Positions 38,824-46,696 of a DNA stretch of 64,000 nucleotides are shown piece after piece. Source of the stretch: Alphaproteobacteria bacterium (GTDB lineage: Bacteria; Myxococcota_A; UBA796; GCA-2862545); contig JACKER010000021.1 in NCBI GenBank assembly GCA_020632925.1, positions 1-64,000 on the forward strand, read 5' to 3'. Both the position numbers and the translations under genes were made by a program. Positions within the stretch are counted from its first letter, which is position 1. Every line of letters starts with the position of its first letter. Under the pieces are notes generated by a model. The model made no database searches. It was not told the DNA's origin and saw only the letters and a list, made by a program, of their open reading frames with translations.

Positions 38824-39630
38824 TCAGCCCGGGGAGTAGAGCAGCGGGTACCGCACCCAGGCGGTGTTCCCCTCGCCGAGCTCCGGGAACTTGATGGCCT
38901 TCATGGTCTGCTCGACGCAGTCCTTGAGCGCGGCGTCCCCGACCTCGTCCTTCTCGACGTACGGCGCCTTCAGGTACGTCACGGTCTCGCTGCCGATCTC
39001 ACCGTTCGGACCGACCTCGAGGTAGACGGTGTGGCTGCCCGTCAGGCCGGGGTGCCCGGAGAGCGACGTGAGGAAGCACTGGGTCAGCGCCGCCTTGAGC
39101 GGCTGGATCGCGTCGTCCGCGCGCTTCTCCGTCATCTCGCCGCGGACCAGCGGGGAGCCGATGAAGATGCCGCGCGGCATGCCCGAGCCCTCGGTGACCG
39201 AGGTGGGCGGCAGCGGGCCCTCGGGCTTCATCTTCGCGAGCCCGACGTTGGCCGCACCCGCGTTGCGCGCGAGGTCCACCATATCCACGACCTTGCCGTA
39301 GGGAATGGTGGAGGCGGCGTCGATGAACACGTCTTTCTTGCCCATCGAGCGGAGCCGGCGCGTCATCTCGTAGAGCATGTTCTGCTCGCTCGAGACCGCG
39401 CGGTTCAGCGCCACGCGCCCGTCCTCGTACATCGCGATGACGAGCTGGTCAGGGTGCTCCTCCGATACTGGCTGGGGCGGTGGGTTCGGCGACGGGAGCT
39501 TGAGCGACATCTCCTCGATCTGGATCGGGATGTTGACCATCATGATGATCAACACGACCAGGACGATGTCGATGAGCGGCGTCATGTTGATGTCGTTGAA
39601 CGCGCCCTTCTGGCCGACTGCGGCGCCCAT
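38824..39630 (-). CDS. ExbD/TolR-family motor protein with C-terminal extension
   Basis: 268 aa. N-terminal helix with the conserved Asp (INMTPLIDIVLVVLIIMM) that carries protons in ExbD/TolR, then a periplasmic domain up to about 130. Residues about 150-268 are an additional domain (ALTQCFLTSLSG ... TAWVRYPLLYSPG) similar to the AgmX/PglI C-terminal region of myxobacteria. Energises outer-membrane or motility processes together with the MotA/TolQ/ExbB protein encoded two genes upstream. 2-bp gaps to both neighbours show tight coupling. Confidence 0.88.
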   Translation of the reverse strand: MGAAVGQKGAFNDINMTPLIDIVLVVLIIMMVNIPIQIEEMSLKLPSPNPPPQPVSEEHPDQLVIAMYEDGRVALNRAVSSEQNMLYEMTRRLRSMGKKDVFIDAASTIPYGKVVDMVDLARNAGAANVGLAKMKPEGPLPPTSVTEGSGMPRGIFIGSPLVRGEMTEKRADDAIQPLKAALTQCFLTSLSGHPGLTGSHTVYLEVGPNGEIGSETVTYLKAPYVEKDEVGDAALKDCVEQTMKAIKFPELGEGNTAWVRYPLLYSPG

Positions 39631-39632
39631 CG

Positions 39633-40139
39633 CTACTTCTCCTTCCCGGCGGCGATGAACACCGACGTGAAGCGGTTCTCGGCGAGGAAGTCCAGGATCT
39701 GGCGAACCTGACCGTACTCGAGGTTCGCGTCGGCCTTCACGAGGATCGAGCCGCAGTTGCCCTTGGAGACGCTGTCGGTCTCCATCTCGCGGCAGCGGGC
39801 GAAGTCGTCTGCCCGATCCTGGTTCACGAAGTTCACCGCCACCAGCAGTCGGTCGCGGATGGCCTGCATCCGGGCGTCACCCGTGATCGACTCGTCGATC
39901 TCGATGACGTCCTGGTCGACGGCGATCTCCATGTCCTTCGTGACCGAGATCACGATGTGCTGGCCGGCGTCGTTGACGGTCACCGTGCTCGTCGCCATCG
40001 GGAGGTCGACCGGGAGCCCCGAGGAGAGCATCGGGGTGATGACCATGAAGACGACGAGGAGGACGAGGACGACGTCGATGAGGGGCGTGACGTTGATGTC
40101 CGCCATCGGCCCCTTGTTGCTGCCGACTGCCGCGCCCAT
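39633..40139 (-). CDS. ExbD/TolR-family motor protein
   Basis: 168 aa. Same N-terminal helix motif (INVTPLIDVVLVLLVVFMV) with the proton-carrying Asp, followed by the short periplasmic ExbD domain (YGQVRQILDFLAENRFTSVFIA near the end). Standard length. The order MotA/ExbB, ExbD, ExbD is the same as in myxobacterial AglRQS gliding-motor genes, but generic Tol/Exb systems with two ExbD genes are also known. ATG 40139, 2 bp after the exbB stop. Confidence 0.9.
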   Translation of the reverse strand: MGAAVGSNKGPMADINVTPLIDVVLVLLVVFMVITPMLSSGLPVDLPMATSTVTVNDAGQHIVISVTKDMEIAVDQDVIEIDESITGDARMQAIRDRLLVAVNFVNQDRADDFARCREMETDSVSKGNCGSILVKADANLEYGQVRQILDFLAENRFTSVFIAAGKEK

Positions 40140-40141
40140 AC

Positions 40142-40870
40142 CTACTTCGCCGCGCCGCGCATCGAGCCCTGGATGAGCTTGGCGGCCCAGGCCACGAAGT
40201 CGGCCTCGGCGCTGTTCAGCTCGTCCGTCACCTTCGCGATGCGGTGGTTGAAGTAGTTGAACGCCCACACGCCGAGGACGGCCACGCCGATGCCGACACC
40301 GGTGGTGATGAGCGCCTCGGAGATACCGGCGGAGATCGCGGCGAGACCCGAGCCGGCCGAGGCCATGCCCTGGAACGCGTTGATGACGCCGAAGGTGGTG
40401 CCGAAGAGGCCGACGAACGGCGCGGTGGAGGCGACGGTCGCGAGGACCGGCATGCCGCGCTGGAGCTTGGCGAGCTCCTCGGCGTGCGCCTTGTTGACCG
40501 CGCGCTTGCTGTTGTCGAGCGCGAACTTGTCGAGACCACCCTCGTCCATCTCACGGAGACCCGCGCGGAGCAGGCCCGCGAGGTACCCGGACTTGAACTG
40601 GTCGTCCTGGCTGATGCGGTGGGCCGCGGCGATGTCGCCCTGCTGCAACGCGCCGATGATCTCGTTGCGGAGACGCATCGACTGCCGGCGGGCGCGGGAG
40701 AACGCGATCAGCCGCTCGACGACGACGAGCAGCGTGAAGAGCATCATGATCACGAGGGTGATGATGACCCCGCGCGCGATGAAGCCGGCGTGGGCCCACA
40801 TCTCGCCGAAACTGAAGCCGGGGGCAGCCTCTTCGGCGCGAGCGAGCGATTCCAGCAGGAGCAGCAGCAT
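40142..40870 (-). CDS. MotA/TolQ/ExbB proton channel family protein
   Basis: 242 aa. Three membrane segments (about 30-52, 140-165, 180-205) with the TolQ/ExbB signature ATVASTAPFVGLFGTTFGVINAF and ALITTGVGIGVAVLGV. It forms the proton channel with the two ExbD proteins encoded downstream. ATG start at 40870. First gene of the operon exbB-exbD-exbD-ispA-tlyA, whose promoter should lie in 40871-40980, where nothing clear is seen. Confidence 0.92.
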   Translation of the reverse strand: MLLLLLESLARAEEAAPGFSFGEMWAHAGFIARGVIITLVIMMLFTLLVVVERLIAFSRARRQSMRLRNEIIGALQQGDIAAAHRISQDDQFKSGYLAGLLRAGLREMDEGGLDKFALDNSKRAVNKAHAEELAKLQRGMPVLATVASTAPFVGLFGTTFGVINAFQGMASAGSGLAAISAGISEALITTGVGIGVAVLGVWAFNYFNHRIAKVTDELNSAEADFVAWAAKLIQGSMRGAAK

Positions 40871-40980
40871 GTCGGTTTCTCCAATGCGGGGCGAAGCCTA
40901 GCAGACCGTCGTCCGAACGTCACCGTCGATGCGCACGTGGCGCCCGGGTGTCGGACGGGGCGAGCCGGGCCCGCGCCGTT

Positions 40981-41730
40981 CTACTTGATCCGGTAGGTGA
41001 TGGCGATCGTGGTCTGCGCCTTCACCCGAGTCTTGCCGTCCTTGGGCGGATACCACCGCCACTTGAGGATCGCCTCGCGGGTGGGCGTGTCGAACACCTT
41101 GGGGCACTGATCGACCTGGACGTCGTAGGGCACGCCCTCCTCGTCGATGAACACCTTCACGAGGCAGCGCTGCTCGCCGAGGTTCAGCTCGCGGGCCGCG
41201 TCCGGGTACTGCGGCTCGACGCGCTTCTTCACCTCGAGCTCGGAGTGGTGGAAGACGCGCACGCCCGACAGCTGCCCGCCGATCACGCCGCCGACGATGC
41301 CGCCCTGGACGCCGCCGACCACCCCGCCGACGACGCCGCCCTCGACGCCGCCTTCGACGCCCGCGGGCTTCACGTCGGACTTCATCTCGTCCTTGACCTC
41401 GTCCTTGAGCTCCTTGACCTCCTCGACCATGTCGTCGGGGGTGTCCTCCACGTCCTCCTGCTCTTCCTCCTCCGCGGCGGCGGCGGCGGGGGGCGGCGGA
41501 GGTGGCGGGGGCGGAGGAGGCGCGTCGTCCATGACCTCCTCGATGTTCTCGATGAGCTCGACGAGGTGCTCGTCCTGAGCGACCTCGATGATCACCTGGG
41601 CCGCCGTGTACGCCGTGATCGCGACGAAGGCGCCGATCGTCCCACCCAGCCCGAGCATGGTGATCATGATCGAGGCGGCGCGCCGCTTGTTCGCTTCCTC
41701 GTCCAGGTCCTTGCCGATGTTGTCGAACAC
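40981..41730 (-). CDS. TonB-family energy transducer, Pro/Gly-rich
   Basis: 249 aa. Membrane anchor (about 20-48), a poly-proline run of 11 residues at about 76-86, an acidic/charged stretch, a VGG/VEGG-rich Gly region (about 130-150), then a TonB C-terminal domain (SELEVKKRVEPQYPDAARE ... AILKWRWYPPKDG) with a Cys pair (GEQRC, VDQCPK). It transmits motor energy to outer-membrane receptors. GTG start (as VFDNIGKD) with GGAGA upstream. It lies 110 bp upstream of the exbB gene on the same strand and has a close paralog at 42485. Confidence 0.88.
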   Translation of the reverse strand: MFDNIGKDLDEEANKRRAASIMITMLGLGGTIGAFVAITAYTAAQVIIEVAQDEHLVELIENIEEVMDDAPPPPPPPPPPPAAAAAEEEEQEDVEDTPDDMVEEVKELKDEVKDEMKSDVKPAGVEGGVEGGVVGGVVGGVQGGIVGGVIGGQLSGVRVFHHSELEVKKRVEPQYPDAARELNLGEQRCLVKVFIDEEGVPYDVQVDQCPKVFDTPTREAILKWRWYPPKDGKTRVKAQTTIAITYRIK

Positions 41731-41904
41731 GGCTTTCTCCTTGTCCCGCGTTGGGGTGGTCCGGCTCGTCGCCGGGAGGATCGCAGACCGACGGCCGAAG
41801 GGGAAGCCCCAACCGTCCAGGACACCAACGCGCAGCGGTGCACCGCCTTTCAGTGTGCCTCCGCCGCGGGGTGTTCACGTATGCTCTTGCGCGGGAGACG
41901 GCTC

Positions 41905-42333
41905 ATGGGATTCGACCAGGAAGAGCTGGAGCTGGCGTTCCAGCTTCACGTCATGGACATGTTGGTGCAGGCGGACCTCGTCACGACGCAGGCCGAGCGC
42001 GACCACATGGAGCGGTTGTTCCCGCTCGTGACGCTGATCCAGCGCGGGTTCAGCGAGGCGGACGGGACGCGCACCGAGCGCCTGCAGGACGCGGCGGTGG
42101 AGGCGCTCGAGGTGCTGCCGCGCACCCTCGATCCGCGCCAGAAGCTCGATCTGCTGAACGCCTGCTACCAGCTCGCGATCTCGGATCGCAGCTTCGGGAT
42201 GGGCGAAGGTGGCGTGTTGCTGATGACGGCGCGCCTGCTGGGGATCCCCGACGCGACCTTCGACGACTTCGTGGATCGGCGGGGCGGGCCTCCGGGCATG
42301 ACCGCCGCCCAGCTCGACCGCGAGGACGGCTGA
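41905..42333 (+). CDS. TerB-like protein, between two TonB genes
   Basis: 142 aa, cytoplasmic, helical. LHVMDMLVQADLVTTQAERDHMERLF and CYQLAISDRSFGMGEGGVLLMTARLLG follow the two-helix pattern of TerB-fold proteins. ATG 41905 with GGAGA 6 nt upstream is preferred; an in-frame ATG at 41881 is possible. TATGCT (41880-41885) could be a -10 element, in which case only the downstream start would be usable. It is the only plus-strand gene in this block. Confidence 0.6.
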   Translation: MGFDQEELELAFQLHVMDMLVQADLVTTQAERDHMERLFPLVTLIQRGFSEADGTRTERLQDAAVEALEVLPRTLDPRQKLDLLNACYQLAISDRSFGMGEGGVLLMTARLLGIPDATFDDFVDRRGGPPGMTAAQLDREDG

Positions 42334-42357
42334 GCTCCGCGGGCGACCTCGGTCCGC

Positions 42358-42433
42358 ACCCGCTCACGGATGACCCCACCTCCGTCCGCCCAGTGGACGA
42401 AACCCGCTCCACCCGCTCACGGATGACCCCACC
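42358..42433. repeat. 23-bp direct repeat, two copies
   Basis: ACCCGCTCACGGATGACCCC-ACC occurs at 42358-42380 and again at 42411-42433, 53 bp apart, in the intergenic space between the TerB-like gene and the second tonB. A short CACGGG run follows. No function is evident. Confidence 0.7.
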
Positions 42434-42484
42434 CGCGTCCGCTTCGGGCACGGGCACGGGCACGGGCGCGAGATGGGAGGGTCC

Positions 42485-43219
42485 TCACCGCTGGCGGTAG
42501 GTGATCGCGATCGTCGTGGCGGCGCGGATCTTCCGCTTGCCGTCCTTCGGCGGGTACCAGCGCCAGCGGAGCAGCGCCTCGCGGGTGGGCGTGTGGAAGA
42601 TCTTCGGGCAGTCCTCCACGTCGACCGCGTAGGGCACACCCTCCTCGTCGATGCTCACCCGCGCGAGGCAGCGCTGCTCGCCGAGGCCGAGCTGGGCGGC
42701 GGCCGCGGGCCACTCGGGGTCGACGCGGCGCTTCACCTCGAGCTCGGAGTGGTGGAAGACGCGCACGCCGTCACCACCACCGCCGCCGGTCCCCTCCCCG
42801 CCCGTGCCGCAGCGGCCTGAGGGGCACGGATCGCCATCACCGTCGCCGTCGCCCGTCCCCTGCCCGTCGGGATCGCCCGTCCCCTGGCTCTGCGAGGACA
42901 CGATCGCCTGCTCCGGAGGCGGTGCGGAGAGCGGCTGGACGTCGTCGGGCGCCGCCACGGGCCTGGAGGGCCCGCCCGCCGCCTTGGGCGCAGGGGCGCT
43001 GGGCAGCGGATCGTCGTACGGGTCCTGCGTCGGCTCGGCGAGCTGGGCGATGGTGACGACGGTCGTGGGGACGCTCGGCCCGGCGTCCGCGATGAGCACG
43101 GCGCTCACGCCCAGCACGACGCCGAAGGCGCCCGCGAGCAGCGTCGTGGTGATGGCGACCGACGCGGACCGGCGGCGCCCGGCCTCCTCGTCGGGGTCCT
43201 GTCCGATGTGATCGAACAC
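42485..43219 (-). CDS. Second TonB-family protein
   Basis: 244 aa. Anchor at about 20-48, a Pro/Gly/Asp-rich linker (about 70-150, DGDGDGDPCPSGRCG with two Cys), and a TonB C-terminal domain almost the same as that of the gene at 40981 (VFHHSELEVKRRVDPEWPAAAAQL ... LLRWRWYPPKDG) with the same Cys pair. The start GTG at 43219 mirrors the VFDNIGKD start of the paralog and has GGAGGT 4 nt upstream. The linkers have diverged while the C-terminal domain is kept, so duplication with selection on the outer-membrane contact is likely. Confidence 0.85.
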   Translation of the reverse strand: MFDHIGQDPDEEAGRRRSASVAITTTLLAGAFGVVLGVSAVLIADAGPSVPTTVVTIAQLAEPTQDPYDDPLPSAPAPKAAGGPSRPVAAPDDVQPLSAPPPEQAIVSSQSQGTGDPDGQGTGDGDGDGDPCPSGRCGTGGEGTGGGGGDGVRVFHHSELEVKRRVDPEWPAAAAQLGLGEQRCLARVSIDEEGVPYAVDVEDCPKIFHTPTREALLRWRWYPPKDGKRKIRAATTIAITYRQR

Positions 43220-43238
43220 GAGCACCTCCTGGAGGATC

Positions 43239-43956
43239 GTGGACGGCCGAGGCCGAGTGTTCACGGCAGCTCCGTCGATCCCCCGAATCCGGTCGTCGAC
43301 ACGACCATCGACCAGCAGTCAACGCGGCGTCACCCCGAACGGCACCTTCGGCCTGGCCAGCGGCACGCCGGGCTCGTTCGTCGTTCCCGGCGGGGCCTGC
43401 GCGAACACCTCGCTCGGCCTGGACAGCCCCACCCTGCGGTACACCGGCGTGGCCGGGGTGGACGGGACCGCGGTCCTGCATCCGCCGGTCCCGGCGGCGG
43501 TCGACGCCAGCACGTGCGAGCCGTCCGGCATCGTGCCGGTGTCACCGAGCACCTTCAACGTAGCGCCCACGCACGTCGGCGTGACCACGAACGTCCATGA
43601 CTTCCCCGGCCAGATCTTCGACGGCGACGAGGGCACCAGGGCGTCGAGCATCTCCGCCCCACACCCGCACTGGGCGCGGATCGATCTGGGGACCCCGGCG
43701 ACCGTCGAGGGGTTCGAGTTCGTCCAGGAGCCCACGACCGTCTGGTGGAGCACCTGCGGCTTCCTACTCGACCGACGACGCCACCTGGACCACCGCCCAC
43801 GAGCACGTCGCGCCGGCGCAGTGCGCCGAGTACACGCGGGTGAGCGGCTGGTTCGCGCCGGTGACCGCCCAGTACTGGCGGTTGACGGTCACGAGCGGCG
43901 AGCACAACGACCGCAGCGAGGTCCTCGAGCTCGAGCTCTTCGCCACCGGACCCTGA
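43239..43956 (+). pseudogene. Discoidin/F5-8 type C-like gene with a frameshift
   Basis: Two overlapping frames read on as one domain: frame A up to about 43763 (SISAPHPHWARIDLGTPATVEGFEFVQEPTTVWWSTCGF) and frame B from about 43758 (ASYSTDDATWTTAHEHVAP ... QYWRLTVTSGEHNDRSEVLELELFATG). Together they form a discoidin-like carbohydrate-binding domain (WARIDLG, YWRLTVTS, EVLELELF). A one-base change near 43760 breaks the frame. No signal peptide is visible at the 5' end, so the beginning may also be lost. Either a true pseudogene or a sequencing/assembly error. Confidence 0.65.
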
Positions 43957-43959
43957 CGA

Positions 43960-44220
43960 CTACTCGTCGCCCAGATCCTGCATCGGGCGGTCCTCGATGC
44001 CCTTGGGACCGCGGACGAGCTGGCTCACCCGCTGCTCCGCGGCCTCGAGCTTCTCGTGGCAGGAGCGGGCGAGGTCCACGCCCTGCTCGTACAGATCGAG
44101 CGCCTCCTCGAGCGCCAGATCGCCGGCCTCGAGGCGGCGCACCCGCTGCTCGAGCTCGGCCAGCGCGCCCTCGAAGTCGAGCTGGTCGACGCGGGCCTGC
44201 TCGCGTGCCCGCTCACTCAT
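43960..44220 (-). CDS. xseB: Exodeoxyribonuclease VII small subunit
   Basis: 86 aa. FEGALAELEQRVRRLEAGDLALEEALDLYEQGVDLARSC is the classic XseB pattern. It works with XseA, which is not in the window. The ATG overlaps the stop of the helicase-associated gene by 8 nt, so it is read from the XPB operon. Complete. Confidence 0.93.
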   Translation of the reverse strand: MSERAREQARVDQLDFEGALAELEQRVRRLEAGDLALEEALDLYEQGVDLARSCHEKLEAAEQRVSQLVRGPKGIEDRPMQDLGDE

Positions 44221-46588
44221 CGGCCACCGCCACCCGCATGCGCTCGATCTTGTCGAGCACGAAGGTGCGGCGCTCGCCGTCGCTGCGGTCGAGGCCCACG
44301 AGCACCGGCGACTCGGCCTTGAACGCGATGCGCTGCGGCTGCACGCGGATCGCGAGGCGCTGCCCGTTCTTCGCCTGGTAGATCATGTCCAGGTCGTGAT
44401 CGTCGCTCATCGCGATGTCGATCAGGCGGCGCACGTCGTCCACGGAGACCTCGGGCGGCAGCCCGTCGTCGGCCTTCTTCTCCTCGTCCTCGGGGCCCTT
44501 CGCGGTCCGCGCGCCGGGCACGGGCACGAGGTCCTTCGGGTCCACGAGCGAGTTGCCCCGCTGCGCGGGCTCGATCGCGGCCTCGCGGGCCTCGGCCACC
44601 ATGCGGTGCAGGGCCTGGCGCGACGCGACCTGCTCCGGATCGCCCGGGTACCGCCGGATGTCGTCGGCCGGGGAGAAGCCGCACTCGCGGAGCACCGGGA
44701 TCAGCTCGGGCAGCCGGCTCTTGTCCACAGCGTACATGCCCGGCGCGAAGCGGTGCAGGATGTACGGCTTGATCCGCCGGTGTCCCTCGATCCGCCGGAT
44801 CTGCGAGCGGTGGACCGTGAGCAGCGTCAGATCGTGGAACTCCACGTCGCCGCGGTGACCGATCCAGCCCTTGAGCGTCGCCTCGACGTTGTCGGGCAGG
44901 CCGATCTGCGAGTTGTCGCGCAGGAACTGGAGCACGTCGTCCCGCCGCCAGCCACGCTGCAGGGCGCGCTCGACGTGGGTCTCGGTGATCTTGTACGTGT
45001 TGGCGCGGTCGCAGCCGACGAGGTCCGCGAGCTCCCCGATGCGGAACAGCAGAATCGGCGCGAGGCCGGCGGGCGCCATGATCTCGAACGAGGGCGTCAG
45101 GTAGAACTGCTGGAAGCCGTCGTCCTGGCTCGGCTCGAGCAGCTGCCGGCCGCGGGGCGACAGGCGGTAGAACTTCTCCTGCCCCCACTGGCCCATCTCG
45201 AGGATGCCGGCGCGGACCAGCGGCGAGAACGAGTAGCTCTCGCGCTCGCTGCCGCGGACGTTCGCCACCTGCGCGCGCTGGTACCGGTCGCGCCAGTCCT
45301 CGCCGCGCTTCCAGCGGCGGTACAGCGCGACCAGCGGCCGCTCGGCCACCCAGTCGCCGCCGGGCTCGCCCTCGAGCGTCCCCTTCCACGACTCCCGGGT
45401 CGCGGCGTGGATCGCCCACAGGACCCACTCGGCCAGCGGGAAGCGCTTGTCGAGGGCCGCGAACATGAGATCGCGCTGATCCTCGGCCTCGAGCTGGAGC
45501 CACTCCTCCATCACGTCGCGCTGGAGGGCGAGGTACTCGCCGCGGAGCTCGACCATCCCGTGCATCATCAGGAACTGGAGGTGGAAGCTGAACAGCTCCG
45601 ACTCCGGCTCCCAGATCTGCGCGAAGAACTGGTCCATCTGCTCCTGGTCGTGGCGGTAGATCTCGTGCCGCTGCGTGAGCCGGGGACCGAACTGGTCGAT
45701 GTACGTCGCGAGCGTCGTCACCGAGAAGTGCAGCGGCGGACAGAACGGCTTCGCGTCCATCACGCGCACGTCGGGGTGCGAGAACGTCGGCAGCGAGAGC
45801 TCGTCGCCCAGGTCGGCGAGGAAGCCGTCCACCAGCGGCTCGGGCACGACGTAGAAGAACTGGTTGTCCACCTCGGTGGAGGCGAAGATCACGCCGCGGC
45901 TGGCGAGCCCGACCATCACGCGCGCCCAGTCGCGCTCGTGGCTTCCATAGGACAGGACCAGCTCGCGATGGAGCTCGTCGGCGTGCGCGATGCAGCCGCC
46001 CTGCAGCAGCGCGGCCAGCGCCTTGCGCTCGCGCTCGTTCATCGCCTTCGCGAGGTTCGCCGTGCGCCCGCCCTGGACCAGCGCCCGGACGGCGAGCTGG
46101 ACCACGCGATCGGTGCTCGCCACGCGATCGGGCTGCCCGCCGAGCCCGCGGTAGAGCGAGGCCAGCAGCGTGTCCGGCATGCGCGAGAGCCACGCCGTCA
46201 GCTCCTCGACCTCGGCGCGCGACAGGCGCCGCCGACGCCCCGCCGCCGAACCCGGAGCGCCCCGCCGGGAGCGCGTGGACCGCTTGCGCCAGGGGTTGCG
46301 CCCCGACGACGGCAGGCTCACCACGGGGCCCGTCACGTCGACCTGGCGACGCCCACCCCGCGAGCCCTGATCCTGGAACTGTCCGCGCTTCGAGGAGCCG
46401 CCCCCACCGCCACCCTCGCCGTCGACGAGGAGCACGTCGTCGGGGAACGAACCCCCGCCGCCGCCGTTGTCGGACTCGCCCCCACCCTTCCGCCGCCGCC
46501 GCCGCCGCCGCCGCTTGCGGCCGGAGGAGCCTCCCTCGCCGAAGCCACCTTCGTCGGGACCGGGTTGCGGATCCATCTCGTCGGACAT
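44213..46588 (-). CDS. Helicase-associated protein, XPB/Ssl2 N-terminal-like domain
   Basis: 791 aa. The first about 120 residues are low complexity: a run of basic residues (RKRRRRRRRRK) and Gly-rich parts. The body (about 120-780) is helical with winged-helix-like pieces; the region about 480-700 (YLTPSFEIMAPAGLAPILLFRIGELADLVG ... TEAHVERAL-type helix) matches the 'helicase-conserved C-terminal/XPB N-terminal' family (Helicase_C_3) found next to bacterial XPB genes. Probably a regulatory or loading partner of the XPB helicase encoded upstream (107-bp gap). GAGG precedes the ATG. Confidence 0.78.
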   Translation of the reverse strand: MSDEMDPQPGPDEGGFGEGGSSGRKRRRRRRRRKGGGESDNGGGGGSFPDDVLLVDGEGGGGGGSSKRGQFQDQGSRGGRRQVDVTGPVVSLPSSGRNPWRKRSTRSRRGAPGSAAGRRRRLSRAEVEELTAWLSRMPDTLLASLYRGLGGQPDRVASTDRVVQLAVRALVQGGRTANLAKAMNERERKALAALLQGGCIAHADELHRELVLSYGSHERDWARVMVGLASRGVIFASTEVDNQFFYVVPEPLVDGFLADLGDELSLPTFSHPDVRVMDAKPFCPPLHFSVTTLATYIDQFGPRLTQRHEIYRHDQEQMDQFFAQIWEPESELFSFHLQFLMMHGMVELRGEYLALQRDVMEEWLQLEAEDQRDLMFAALDKRFPLAEWVLWAIHAATRESWKGTLEGEPGGDWVAERPLVALYRRWKRGEDWRDRYQRAQVANVRGSERESYSFSPLVRAGILEMGQWGQEKFYRLSPRGRQLLEPSQDDGFQQFYLTPSFEIMAPAGLAPILLFRIGELADLVGCDRANTYKITETHVERALQRGWRRDDVLQFLRDNSQIGLPDNVEATLKGWIGHRGDVEFHDLTLLTVHRSQIRRIEGHRRIKPYILHRFAPGMYAVDKSRLPELIPVLRECGFSPADDIRRYPGDPEQVASRQALHRMVAEAREAAIEPAQRGNSLVDPKDLVPVPGARTAKGPEDEEKKADDGLPPEVSVDDVRRLIDIAMSDDHDLDMIYQAKNGQRLAIRVQPQRIAFKAESPVLVGLDRSDGERRTFVLDKIERMRVAVADE

Positions 46589-46696
46589 GTCTGCCTCGTC
46601 TGGCGGCGCGCTGGGGCGCCCGGGGTCGGTGGAGGGCCACCGGGGGTCGCTGCGGGCACGGTGCGCCCGCGAAGGGAAGGGAGGGGAGCTGGCGCG

